Source: Portulaca oleracea (taxonomy: Eukaryota > Streptophyta > Magnoliopsida > Caryophyllales > Portulacaceae). From it: a stretch of 64,000 nucleotides of DNA. The stretch is taken from positions 23,907,179 through 23,971,178 of the forward strand of contig CM055893.1 of assembly GCA_029582165.1 (NCBI GenBank). Reading direction: 5' to 3'. Both the position numbers and the translations under genes were made by a program. A model generated the notes under the pieces. The model did no database searches. It was not told the origin of the DNA and saw only the letters and a list, made by a program, of their open reading frames with translations. Of the stretch, positions 36,671 to 48,019 are shown piece after piece (positions within the stretch are counted from its first letter, which is position 1; every line of letters starts with the position of its first letter).

Positions 36671-36920
36671 GAAGTATTTGGTAGGAGCCTCAGGGAAATT
36701 TTTTCCGAGAAAAATTTTTCATGAAGTTTTCATATGAAAGATTTCCATGGGAAAAATTTTCCTTGACTCTCCTAAGGAAATTTTCCCTAGGAAAATGGAG
36801 AAAATGGTGGACCTATCGTGAAAACTTTCTCGAAATCACCCGCATCCAAACATGGAAAAAGTAAGTCAACTCGAGAAAATTGACCATTTCCCCGGGATTA
36901 TTGACCAACCAAACGTACCC
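36671..36920. mobile_element. Candidate Tourist-like MITE
   Basis: The left GGAAGTATTTGGTAGG and the inverted right end GGGTACGTTTGGTTGG are related, with TTA at both edges. The inside is rich in self-complementary AGAAAAATTTTTC / GGGAAAAATTTTCC blocks. A shorter relative lies at about 60609-60705. End matches are loose. Confidence 0.4.
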
Positions 36921-37431
36921 TTAGTAAATTCAGGGCACAAAGTATAGGAAACCTTCATTTTCATTTGATGTCAATGCATCTCTAGCCAACGCATCTATCT
37001 AACAAGCTTTTGCCTTGTCAAACACTCTTCTATAAGCCTGCTAGCTATATTCCTGTGGAAATATTTTAGTTGTTAATGCAAAAAAAAAAAAAAAAAAAAT
37101 CACTACTTAGAAATTCCCACAGGTCAAATTTTGAGTGTCTGCCTTATGTTGGATAATTATTTGACGTATTAAAATTGGGCTATAACGGAATTTTCATGTA
37201 TATATTATGTATAAATTATATAAATAATTAGAACATTTTAAATTAAATCCCCATAGATAACCATTCATAAAAACTCAGATGATTTAGACTTAAACACCTA
37301 CCGCAAAAACATGGTAATATTACTAATAGAATATTAGGGTATATCTATTGTAATCACATTAGCATTTATTGTTATCACCTTATTTTTGGGTAAATATCAT
37401 TTGCATATCATCTTCTCAATTATATGTAATA

Positions 37432-37460
37432 CTAGTACTCAGACCCGTGCATTGCACGGG
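37432..37460 (-). mobile_element. Helitron 3' end (hairpin plus CTAG)
   Basis: The minus strand reads CCCGTGCAATGCACGGG, an 8-bp-arm hairpin, then 8 nt, then CTAG followed by T. A GC-rich hairpin shortly before CTRR with insertion before T is the Helitron 3' signature. The other end (TC) was not found to the right, so the element's extent is unknown and no Rep/helicase is seen. Confidence 0.5.
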
Positions 37461-37755
37461 GCGCAAGTAAACCATATATATTGTTAAACATATTATCAAA
37501 ATTATATTTAAAAGAATAAAAATAATAATAATGAAAAATAAAAAGAATAGTTTTCTTATTTAAAAGAATAAAGAAAAAATAATAGTGCATAAAAAAAGGG
37601 AAAAGAAAAAAGAGTCATCAATACAAACATATACATTAATGCACTCATTAATATTTCATGATTTTTTTTAAAAAGTAAATAAAATCAATTATAAGTTTCC
37701 CAAAATGCCCCCATTAAAATCAACATATTTCGATCCTCACCCTTTGTATCCAGAA

Positions 37756-37805
<50 letters not shown>

Positions 37806-38770
37806 GATTTATGATATATGATAGCTCGACCACTGCACCGGGTGGGTCACTCAACCATATTCTCGTACGTGGTATTAGAGCAGAACAATCCCTAAAATAG
37901 TAATAACAATAATAATAGTGATAATTATAATAATATACTTTCCTTAATTTTTTTTTCTTTTCAATTTTCTTTTTCTTTTATCGTCGTTCTTCTCCTGCCA
38001 CTCAAGTGCAACGCACTATCTCTTTGCTTGGCGGAACCCAAGCGCCACCCCTCCATTCTAGCATTGTCGCCACTCTTGCCAACCTAGTTCCCTGCAGCGG
38101 CGCCCTTTCCGCCCACTGCACAGTTGACGTACCTCAGCAATCTAAAAACTGCAACACCTTTATTGCTACAGCCAACGGACGACTGCCCACCACTGTGGTT
38201 CTGCCCATCGCCGCTGTTCTCCTAGCCATTTTCTCCTCTGAAACCTCAGTGGCTCCATCTACGCCCGTCACCTCATAAGCCAGTAGTCCTGACAGTTCAA
38301 ATGGTTTTGGGGGTTCACCATCTGCCATGCTAAGCCAGCTTCTTCTTCCACCCAACAAGGCGGCTCTTCCGCCGGCAACGCGTGACCAACAATCCACAGG
38401 CTTCTTACCGCCTCCATGGGTGTCCTTCCTTCCCATGTACATTGTTGTTTCTCAATATGGCACCAATGGTTGACCTTCTCACAACCCACAATCCCCTTCT
38501 CGGTGCAATCGTTGTTCACTTTTGGTTCTTTTCCGTAGACCGGCTTACCTCTTGCTCATGACTCCTTTTGCGTGCCCACAACTCATGGTAATCATCCTCC
38601 TTAATTTTGCTTCTCATATTTGGATAGTTACCATCACAATGTATGTAACCAATGTCCTTCATTGTGTTGATAATTACCTATCGTAGCACATGCAGTTTTT
38701 CATTTTGTTATTATGCATCAAATACATGGCATTCTTGATGGCTCTATTGTTCAAGGACCCATATTATTGT

Positions 38771-39140
38771 TTCCCCGAATGTTCAAACTCCTAATCTTCA
38801 ATATATGTATTAGTTGCGAGCAAATCAATTGATTCGAGCTTGGAAGTTTGCTACTATATCTCATGAAACATTGACTGAGGTCTTTGATTTGTCATATTCT
38901 AGAAATATTTGGCAACGTCTTGAGTCTAGCTTTAATATTGCTAGTTTGGTTCAGGGTCTAGATCTTAAATGCATGCTCACTCTAGTCTCCAAAGATGAAA
39001 TCACTCCATGGAAGAATATTTTTTGACACATTAAGATTATTACTAACTCACTTGCTACCATTAAGTCTCCAATTTCCAATCTTGAGCTTACATAGTACAC
39101 TATTGCTAGCCTTCCACTTGAGTATAAAACCATTATCGTT
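38771..39140 (+). pseudogene. Ty1/copia gag remnant (UBN2)
   Basis: LIRAWKFATISHETLTEVFD and SRNIWQRLESSFNIASL, then ITNSLATIKSPISN and ASLPLEYKTII in the same frame, follow the order of copia gag. Several in-frame stops (near 38811, 39026 and 39092). No LTR or pol was linked to it. Sequence at 38001-38770 gives no supported gene. Confidence 0.62.
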
Positions 39141-39328
39141 ATGTACTCTATGCTTCTTAGCTCACATACTAAAGGCAAAGGTAGTCGCTACAATAAACGG
39201 GGGGTACTGGAGTCACCCTAAGAATAACAAGAACAATACTCACACCACCAATGGTTGTTTGTCTAGCTCTTCCAATTGCTCTTCAGGCCGAAGTAAGCTT
39301 ATAAGTACTAATGTATTAAGTAATTCAG

Positions 39329-40564
39329 TTGACTCATCATCACGTACTTTTTGGCTTCCTCCTTCACATACCAACGATTGTGATGCATGATAATCCTTGT
39401 GCTCATTATACTAGAACTCAAAATGAAAATTCTTCTGTGAATATTTGTTCCCCTTCCCCTTTTGTTGATGTGCATACTCAATCTCTATTGGTGGATCAAC
39501 CAAGGGAGGCATCTTATGAAGATTCATATGTGTGTACCTTTTCCTCTCCTCCTTCTTTTCCCATGGATCTCCCTTCCTTTGTACTCAACTTAAAATATCT
39601 TAACATGATGAACAAATTATAAAAAATGGAATAATTGCTTCATGAATTATCTTCTTCAGTTCGTCAAATGCAACCTGTTTTGCCTGAAAGTGGCCATGAG
39701 TTAGGACCATCCTCTCCCAAGGAATGTGAATTGAATAGAATTGAGTCTTCTTTTCCGTTTTCCCCTGGTATTCATGTTAATCCCCCTGTGTGTGATTGGG
39801 AAAATGATGATGATGACTCTTTTTCTCCGTCCTTGACCTGTATGCCATCGTCTAATGATTTAGAAGTTAAATCTCATGATGCATATGTGTGTGATTCTGT
39901 ATCGGTTGCCATGGATTATTAATATGAATGCTGCACTTTCCCCTTGTATTCTCAAGATAATGCATCCTTATCGTTAACAATCCTACCCCTTCTTCATTTA
40001 TAGATTCCTCACCTGCTGAGTTTGTGATTGTTAATGATGATGCTAATTCATGTGGTGTTGAGAGTGCTGTAATGGGGACTAATCCTATTGTTTCCTTGCA
40101 CACATTTGACAAATTTGATGAGTTAGATGACGATTTTGGGTTGGGACATGTTTTGATGAGATTAAGGAGGAAGTTGAAAACTCCCCATGTGCATTGAATG
40201 TTCTGATGATGTATCTCCCTCTCCCAGTTATGCATCATCCCTTCATTCACTGATGATCACCCCTCCTTCACCTGACCATGCATGCCCCCAGTCCCTAGGT
40301 TCCCTAAGAGGATATGATCCCCTCATTGACCTCGTTCATGCTTACCTAGAGGACTTGCCTAGAAAAATCCCGATTACTTACTACTTTCACTCTTATGATT
40401 TTTTTAAGGAATTTGATAAAATGAAGAGAGCACTAGCTTACACTGGCTCATTGTTTTGTGTGTTCTCTTATAACCATGACTCGGAGATGCATTCTACTAC
40501 GCGCAATCTCTTACTACGGGCGTTGACTAGCTCCGAGACTGACGGCGACCCGAGTCTTGTGTAA
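39329..40564 (+). pseudogene. Unidentified acidic, Ser/Pro-rich ORF remnants
   Basis: Three plus-strand stretches (39329-39622, 39635-39922, 40187-40564) have similar composition, rich in S, P, D and E (WENDDDDSFSPSLTCMPSSN). The last ends with an ordered piece (IDLVHAYLEDLPRKIPITYY, FFKEFDKMKRALAYTGSLF). They precede Athila-type 3' sequence (41350-41408), so they may be the last ORF of that element or a linker of a gag-only element. I do not recognise the family. Confidence 0.35.
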
Positions 40565-40821
40565 GGAGTGATTGATGCTCCTGTCGCTGCCGAGGTTCAC
40601 TTTTCTTTGCTTTTAGTGAAGACCCTTCGGTAACCTCGTTCCACCTCCCTTCCTTTTGTAAATTCTTTGTTGTTTTTACTGTATAGTTTCTTCTTGCATG
40701 CTTGTAACTATTATGTACCAAAAAACTTGTTTATCGAGGAAGTTTTGAGCAAAAAAGAGTTGGTGTTGTAACTTTGTGCATGGCTACAGGACAAAACGAG
40801 GCAGAACAGGCCTCATGGCCG

Positions 40822-41000
40822 TGACCCCCTGGGTCACGCCCGTGAGGCCACGGAGGGCTTTCTGAGGAGTTCAAGCAGAATCCCCTTCACAGCTGTGATG
40901 TACCATTGTCACGCCCGTGAAGCCCCTTCAGCATTTCACTTAGTTTCGCACAGAACGAGCCTCACTGTTGTGACCTCTTGGGTCACGCCCATGAGGCCAG
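40822..41000. repeat. GC-rich dyad cassette in a retroelement spacer
   Basis: Three blocks of GGGTCACGCCCGTGAGGCC type, with CCTCATGGCCGTGACC at 40831. The dyad half-site is close to TCACG. It lies between the ORF remnant (ends 40564) and the Athila-type 3' mark, a place like that of the 2480-2790 cassette. Confidence 0.7.
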
Positions 41001-41349
41001 GTATACCTTCACCCTCTTTGACACTCTTTTTCTCCCCTTTTATGCATGTAGCTGGGATGCATTGTATTCTCGTTAATCTTTTGTTTCTTTGATTTCCGTT
41101 TCGTGGACCCCACTTTGTGTCTTGCAACTTTGAAGACCTTCTGGTAAGCTCGTTCCACTTTTCTCTTTTATTTTTTCTTTTCTTTATTTTGTGTATATTT
41201 ATCCTGCTACATGTATGTTTTTCTTTTGGGCGGTGCGACCTAGTGTGTTTGTGTTGGGTATTTGGATGTTGGAGCCGTGTGGGCTCGGGTTACCACCACT
41301 TTTCATGTTTTCGTGTGTTTCTTTTGTGTGTTCTGACCCTTATTCGAGA

Positions 41350-41408
41350 CTCTACCCTCATAATGACGACATTATGAAGTTTAAGTGTGTGTGTGGGGGG
41401 GGGGGTAT
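41350..41408 (+). other. Athila-type 3' mark and polypurine-like tract
   Basis: ACGACATTATGAAGTTTAAG followed by TGTGTGTGTG and a G11 run resembles the post-env dyad plus G-rich tract of Athila elements. It indicates the 3' end of a plus-strand element whose LTR should follow. Confidence 0.5.
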
Positions 41409-41924
41409 TTCTCGTCGGGGTAGTTTAGCTAACTTTTAGGTTTTATTAGCTTTGGTTGTTTTTTGTGGCATAGAAACCTTTAATGGTTTCATTTGCTTTA
41501 GTTGTTTTTTGTTGCTTAGAAAAAGAAAGAGAAAAATCCAGTAAAATCCCTAAAAAGTTTTGTTTTTCTTCTTTTAGGAGTCGTTGTTTGGTCTCATTCC
41601 GAGCCGAATTTCTTCTCTTTTATAGGGTATATTTGCTTATTTTAACCCCGATTTATATATTACATATAATGATTTTGTGTTTTGTAGGAAAATAAGGAGT
41701 TAGAAGGAATTTGGGCTTAATTGAGGGTTTTTAGGGAATCCCGAGCGATTTCTCGAGTACTCAACCCAAGTCAACCCGAGCTGAGAACCGAGGCAAAACT
41801 GACCCGGAAGCTCATCTCCATTTCTAGCGCAAAACTGGGCAGGAAGATAATTATTGACTCGCCCGAGTCATAGTGGTTCTCGCCAGAGACACACTGCTGA
41901 AGCAAGCCAAGCAGCGGAAACAAC

Positions 41925-42165
41925 TGTAGGTCGCGCCCGCGACCCCAGCCGTCGCGCCCGCGACTAGCCGCTGAGAGACGAGTGGTGCTGCAGACAGACG
42001 TAGATCGCGACCGAGAACCTTAGTATCACGCCCGTGACATACGGTGATCGCGCCCGCGATCTTAGGGATAACGCCCGCGATGGTCACTAAGCCAGCGACG
42101 GATGATGACTGCCAGTAGGCCGACTCGCCCGTGACGCTGGGTGACTCGCCCGCGACCGTCGGAAA
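41925..42165. repeat. GC-rich dyad cassette in the Athila-like LTR
   Basis: Eight or more blocks such as GGTCGCGCCCGCGACC, GTCGCGCCCGCGAC, ATCACGCCCGTGAC and GATCGCGCCCGCGATC. Arms vary between GCG/CGC and ACG/CGT while pairing is kept. Ends 67 bp before the TATA box. Confidence 0.85.
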
Positions 42166-42230
42166 ATTGCGGAAACCCTGACGCGCGTTGTTGAGTTCGT
42201 TTTAGGGTTTTGGGTTGTAATTTCCTTCTT

Positions 42231-42238
42231 CTATAAAT
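42231..42238 (+). promoter_or_regulatory. TATA box of the Athila-like LTR
   Basis: CTATAAATAC following TTCTTCTTC, then AGCATTATTATCATT; likely U3/R border. Confidence 0.6.
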
Positions 42239-42442
42239 ACCCAATGACATTCAGCATTATTATCATTATCTTTAGCTTAGCTTTTATTTAGTTTTAGGAG
42301 TAGGATTAGAGTAGATTTAATTGCTTTTCTTTAATCTTCCTTTAATTGTTCTTGAAGTTTTAATTGTTCTTCAAGCTTTCTTTGATTTGTATTCAAACTT
42401 TCTCAAGCTTTCTCAATTCAAGCAAGTTTCCAATGAAGTTTA

Positions 42443-42446
<4 letters not shown>

Positions 42447-42485
<39 letters not shown>
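42447..42485 (+). repeat. (CT)n microsatellite in the LTR leader
   Basis: About 39 bp of CT repeats, inside the transcribed part of the LTR. Confidence 0.95.
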
Positions 42486-42487
<2 letters not shown>

Positions 42488-43330
42488 TTCAAGTGCCATT
42501 GTTGACTTGTTTTCCAAGCTTTCTAGTGTTAGCCACCACAAATCCACCTTTAGTGGGGAGGAGGGTCAAGGGTTACCAATTCTACTTCCTAGTGAGAATT
42601 TGGGGATCCTTGGTAATCCAATCCACAATTTCTTGTTTGTTCGGGAGAAATTCAAGTGAAGATTTAGTGCTTTGGTCATCAAAGGTATAATCTCTTGTTC
42701 CTAATTTCATTACTAGTTGTAGCTTTATTGCTTTCCTATTTCTTTCTTGAATTGCTTATTTGATTTGATGTTTAATTGCTTTCTTGATAATCCATGTTTA
42801 GGTTAGTTTTATTGCTTTCCTTTACATAATTTACCACTTTTCGCAATTGAGAAAACCCCAAACACAAACCGATTCCCTCGATCAAGCCTAAACACCCATC
42901 CTCGTGGACCGACAACCCTTACCTTAAAACAACAAAAATTACACAACCGAACAGTCGTTTATGCTTTCTTTTATGCTTTAGCTGATTCGATAGCTAAGTT
43001 AGTTAGGTGAAAACAGTCATTATGCACGTGTCACACCTTGTCCTTAAGTGTGTCGTAGCTTTTCGATAACCTGATTCACCTTTGTGAAGCGGTAACCTCA
43101 CCCCTTTTCACCTTGAAATATGCTTTTAGAGTATTCTCAGCTTAGATAGTTTATCTTCAGTTTTCATATTTTTCTCGCTCTTATCAATCTGGCGAAATCA
43201 ACAAGGGTTAATGTGAGTGGACGACACTCACACCCCTTAAGTACTTCGTTTACGAATGGAGCAACCCCAGTTGGGAGGGTAACCCCTTTTCAGAGGGTCA
43301 TGTCGATCCCGAAAAGCTCGGTTAATAAAG

Positions 43331-44356
43331 AAAGAATAAAAAGAAAATAAAAAGAAGAAAAATAGGAAATTTGTTGGCTCACTAGCGTGGTTTGGCGTGG
43401 GTGGTTAGTGGCCCCTCGTCCCTTACGTGCATCATGTACTTATGGAAAGAACCCCGCTGGGAGAGTAAACCCCTCTTGGGCCGCGATTTATCTCGAAATA
43501 TGCCAACCAAAAAGAAATGCATGCAAATAATCAGTGAAACCCTTTCCTATGTAACTTGCGGCCGTCACCAAGCCAAGGGCGACACCAAATAGCGTGGGGG
43601 TGACAGTTAGCTAATCAATAAAGAGGAATTCGAGTTTGGATTGCATGCTTGATCAGAGTTGACTTGTCTTTGTCGAGTTTTGACCTTGAGTAGATTAGAG
43701 AACACTAGCACTATGCACGAGGAGATCGTTGAGCAAAGTCGGGTTGGGAAGTTGAAAGCTTAGCCTCACCTGTGTCTAGTGTCTTGGCATGTACATAATA
43801 ACTGTTTTTGTTTGGTTAACAACATTGTTTGATTATCTTTGGTATAAAAACGATTATAAACTCCTCCTCTTATTTTTTGTAAAAGTTTTTTATTTTCACT
43901 TCCTTTTCCATTTCCCTTTCTCTTTTTCTTTTTTCTTTGTGGCTTTTCTGAGTATAGCTTCTACAAACCCTCATGAGACCTACTTTGTCCCCTCGAGCTA
44001 CCGAGGGAGGGGGGTTCAAAGGGCTTAATGCATACGCTAAATCCATGCCATCTCACTGCTATAGACCACACCACAATAGAACACACAAGGGCAGTACTCA
44101 ATCACACCAAAAGCTACAAACCACACCACTCCTAATGCAATCAAGCTCTACTATCACCTTCTAAAACTGCCACAGCTTAGTTACAAACAAGTAGAAATGG
44201 TTTAGAGTTGTTAGATACTCACAAACACTAGAGCCAAGCTCGGCTGATTTCATAAAACTCACACATAATGAATGATATATATTACAGGAGCTGGCTATAT
44301 ATGTTGCTTTAAGAACATAGCTGGCTATTCCTCGAGTAATAAGGTTTCCCAAGGTG
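43331..44356. other. Decayed repeat DNA without a supported gene
   Basis: Short ORFs here show no family features. The last 300 bases continue, after removal of the 44357-52527 insertion, into 52528, as shown by the GAAGG duplication. Confidence 0.5.
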
Positions 44357-45120
44357 GAAGGTGTAACGCACCAACTTTTGGGGTATTACTTGGCAATATT
44401 TTAATCCATTTAATCTTGATTTAGCGGAAGCGTATTTAAAAAGTCGAGAGCGTCACACCGCTTTTCCAAGGGGAAAAGCAAGGCTTTTGCTATGAAAATA
44501 ACTGAAAATAGAAATATATTTCATAAGGGAAAATTTTAGAAAATAAAAAAGTTGTTCAACCACAATGAAAATATTAAACGTGCGGTCAAATTAAAGAGAT
44601 GAGCCAACTATTAATATTGAAACTTAAAAACTAATAAACTATGTGGCGGCCTGATTTGCTATGTGAGTTTCCTTGCCACGAATCTGCCCAAAATGTCCGC
44701 TGACACCTAAAAACAAAACATTTGGAAAACATGGAGAAAAATGAGATGGATCTCAATATATTCGACACTGTAATGTAAAAATATTTTAAAACAAAGAGTT
44801 TATTTGGGGCCCAGTTTAAATTCATTTTGAAATGAGGGAGAGGAGAATATGTTGAAACAGTTGCAGGTTATTATCTGAATATGGAACTCTGCCCAGATAA
44901 TATTAATAAAATAATAACAAAATGTAACAATAATGTTAAAATAACGCAACAATGATTAGAACATAGACAAGTAACACACATTGGGTAACACATAAATAAA
45001 TCAATACAATATAATTACACACAACTAATAATTGTTAAATAATAACGACACATATTGATCATTGCGACAGAGGTTAATAATTGGATCTTGGAAGCCAGCG
45101 CCCCCTTCCGGCACGGTTTC

Positions 45121-45440
45121 CCAAGGCACATGCACTCGAGGACGGTCAACCCTCGATTAGGTATAAGATAGACCATGAAAACGCATGTGTTCGGGCCGAT
45201 CAACCCGATTATTTAACAAAAAAGTCAACGCTAGGTTTTCAAAAAGGGTGTTTCCCAAAGGTACATGCACTCGAGGACGGTCAACCCTCGATTAGGTAAA
45301 AGATAGACCATGAAAACGCATGTGTTTGGGACACTAACGAAACATCAAATGCTCCTAGGACACATGCACTCGAGGACGGTCAACCCTCGATTAGGTAAAA
45401 GATCGACCATGAAAACGCATGTGTTGGGAACATTAAATGT
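45121..45440 (+). repeat. Three diverged direct repeats in the solo LTR
   Basis: Copies with ACATGCACTCGAGGACGGTC then AACCCTCGATTAGGTA and CATGAAAACGCATGTGTT begin near 45121, 45256 and 45355. Each contains an inverted CGAGG...CCTCG pair. They lie about 300-600 bp upstream of the TATA-like box. Confidence 0.75.
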
Positions 45441-45740
45441 TAGGTTTTCGAAAACGAAAAAGGGTGAGTCCACATATATTAGTCATAAAACAACTTTGAA
45501 AAATATTAAAACAATAATTATTCCACTTTAATTAGAGTATTTTATGTTTTTACATTTAAACAGTTTCGAAGGTTACAGTCATCGAAATATACCTGAGTTG
45601 GCGGATAAAAGGAATAATAAATCCTCCCTTTAACTTAAGAAATCCAAAATAAATTTATGGGCTGCTGAGAATTTAGGAGGCCCAAAGGTGAAAATGTTGG
45701 GTTTAATATAAACTAAAAGCCCTAAACCCCTTTCTTCCCC

Positions 45741-46016
45741 CTTATATTTGAACGTTCAAAGAACAGAGAGGAAGGGGCCAAGCAGAGGGGGCGTTGGGTC
45801 TGGGCGGACAACAACGGTAAGGGTGGTGCTCGGCTGTCGGAAAATTCGGAGGAGGCCGACTAGTACACCGGCGACGAAGCCACCGTGGTGGTGGCCGCGG
45901 GGGTCGGCGCTGCGAAACAGGGGAGGAAGGAGATGGGTTTTTGGGTGTTTTTGAACAGTGATTCGGGGCGATTTTAGGGTGTTTTCCGGCGAGTTTTCGG
46001 CTCCAAAAAGGTAAGT
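45741..46016 (+). promoter_or_regulatory. Putative promoter, leader and splice donor of the solo LTR
   Basis: TTATATTTG, then a purine- and GC-rich leader (GTGGTGGTGGCCGCGGGGG near 45886), ending CTCCAAAAAG/GTAAGTAC with the GT at 46011. Layout matches the minus-strand leader at 34766-35100. Confidence 0.4.
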
Positions 46017-46655
46017 ACGAATTTATATTGATGAATTTGGGTTATGGGTGTGAGTATTTGGTTTGATTTTGGATGAGTATTTATTTGAGATTTTGAGATG
46101 GGTATGAATATATGTGATGGTTTGCAACAGTGATGGTAATGGTGATGTTAGTGGTGAAAGTGGTGTTTGGACGGTGGTTCTGGTTGCCGAAGGTGGCGGC
46201 AGAAGGTGTAGGACGGGTGATTTAAGGTGGGTTGTTGGTGGTGGCCGAGAATCACAAGGAAGAAGATGATGAAGTGTTGATGATGGGAAAAGGAAGAAGA
46301 TGAGATGGTAATGGAATTGGTATTGCAAATTATTTATAGCTGATTTGGTAACTACATAAGTGGACCATGTCGGGACCGGGTCCAAGCTTTCACGTTCGAG
46401 GTTAAGCCAACGGTTCAGCAAGTATCGGTAGTTGCACTCTCTTGTGATGCTTATATCGTGGATTTCGACGAGAACATGGATATAGGAGCTAACCGGCAAC
46501 ACCATGCTAAGTACGTTCACCCGCTTGTTCTCAAGAATCGTTATACCTTCAAAAAAAGTGGGGTGGTGAGCATCAATTTAGCTTGGCTAATGCGAGACGT
46601 CCATTGTCGGGGTCCAAACTTCTCCACGGATGTTTCGAATGGCCGGGAAGAGATT

Positions 46656-47669
46656 TGAGACTTTTCGATAATCATGAGGGCCTATGGGATGATGGGTCAT
46701 CTAGAGATGTCATGAATATCTGGCATCGTGGTTCGGTTGTGAGCCGGATGAATAAACACAAGGTAATAATGGCGATCAAAAGTTCGAAATACGCGTGCCT
46801 TCACACTTTGGATCATAACTCCTTTAATATAACTCCAATGGGTCTCAAATGTTGGAAGCTTAAAGTACACACTGAGAGCTTTCCAACGATATCTTACAGG
46901 CCTAAAGCGGAGTTCGGATGAAGAAGTTATGCGTGTTTGAAGTCGGCAGAAAAACTGCCCAGATCGTCACGCCCATGACGACCCATCGTAGCGCCGTGAC
47001 CACGCTCAACATTTTGGGGAAATTGGGACAGAAATTCGTCACGCCCGTGACGACCCATCGTAGCGCCCGCTACGATCGCGCACATACCAAATCGCCTGAA
47101 GTTTCGCTCTGGTAACGCCCGCGACCAACCGGCGTCACGCTCGTGACGAAACTGATTTGGCGTGTTTTGTTTGGCTTAAAACGCTGAATTTTGTTTATTT
47201 TCTTTAATTAGTATAAATACTTGTTTAACACATTTTCCAAGGAAACTTATGTTTATGAATGATATGCTAATGCATTGTTAGGGTTTCTGCCTTTTCTCTC
47301 TCAAAAACCTTGTTCTTACTTTATCCATTGTTAAAGGTGGTGTTAGCAAGTCATTTCTTTATTGATCATTGGGTGGAGTTCTCCTTTAGGATGGTCATGG
47401 TGGGGTGTTAGGTTTTGCTGCTGGATTCTCCTTTATCCAAAATCATATCCAATCCCTTTGGTGTGCAAGCTTAATGTTGGTTGATTTTGATTGTTATGCA
47501 AGTTCTTGGTTATTATGGTGATGATTCAAGCATGGGTGTTTGAGAGTGACTTCAGTCTCTCTCTACTCTATTGATTATGGATGCTCAAGAGGTCTTCTCT
47601 CTTCTTATCTTCAAGAACCACTCAATTTAAGTTTGTTATTCAATCCACCGCGCATCGGGAACCGCTCCA
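46656..47669 (+). repeat. LTR1 of the gag-only element
   Basis: Starts TGAGACTTTTCGATAATC, ends AACCGCTCCA; 1014 bp, TG...CA. TATA box GTATAAATAC at 47211. Followed at 2 bp by the primer-binding site, so it is the 5' LTR. Confidence 0.88.
46962..47152. repeat. GC-rich dyad cassette in LTR1
   Basis: Blocks CGTCACGCCCATGACGACC, CGTCACGCCCGTGACGACC, TAGCGCCCGCTACGATCGCG and CGTCACGCTCGTGACG. It ends 59 bp before the TATA box. Equivalent cassettes are at 49596-49780 and 51147-51337. Confidence 0.88.
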
Positions 47670-47671
47670 CT

Positions 47672-47683
47672 TGGTATCAGAGC
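47672..47683 (+). other. Primer-binding site of the gag-only element (initiator tRNA-Met)
   Basis: TGGTATCAGAGC, perfect, two bases after the LTR. Absent after LTR2 and LTR3, which are followed by segment X instead. Confidence 0.92.
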
Positions 47684-48019
47684 TCAAGGTTTGCATTAGC
47701 TTGAGTTTTTCTTCATTTCTCCATTGTTCGTTACTAGTAGAGTTGTCTTTTGTTGGATTTGATTGAATATTGGTGTTCCCCATCCCTTGTGCCTCCAAGT
47801 ATGTTGGAGAAGTTGTTGTTGCTATAGTGTTTGTTGGTTTTGATGCATATTGGAGCTTTTAGGAAGGAGTTGGAAATTTGTGCACACAAGGTGTTCGATA
47901 AAATGTCCAAGTGAGAAAAATACAAAGAACCCTTAGCCAAACACAAGCCAACTACAAGAAAACCCCCAAACTCCACAAAATATTGTCAAACACATACCGT
48001 CCCTCACCCTTCCTTCGAT

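Larger units (their letters stand above)
35511..38000. other. Noncoding AT-rich DNA
   Basis: No gene supported. Contents: dispersed repeat units (35760-35965); a decayed repeat starting TTAAGGGTGTGCTTGGTC at 35971; a candidate MITE (36671-36920); an A20 run (37080-37099); a Helitron-type end (37432-37460); and a TA tract (about 37759-37802). Confidence 0.6.
41690..43330 (+). repeat. Athila-like LTR (borders approximate)
   Basis: Follows the 3' mark. It contains a GC-rich dyad cassette (41925-42165), a TATA box (42231), a T-rich leader and a long (CT)n tract, then decayed sequence with TGAAGCGGTAACC-like blocks. Two related segments with GGAGCAACCCCAGTTGGGAG and GAAAGAACCCCGCTGGGAGA (about 43250 and 43446) suggest an old duplication. 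No TG/CA ends or target duplication fixed. Confidence 0.5.

Noticed and set aside
38006..38519. Ala/Thr/Pro-rich ORFs on both strands
   Set aside because: Both strands are open over the same stretch, composition is GC-driven and no domain is visible; kept only as a possible captured fragment.
44362..46360. Minus orientation of the GAAGG-flanked solo LTR
   Set aside because: Its TATA-like box, GC-rich leader and GTAAGT donor are all on the plus strand.
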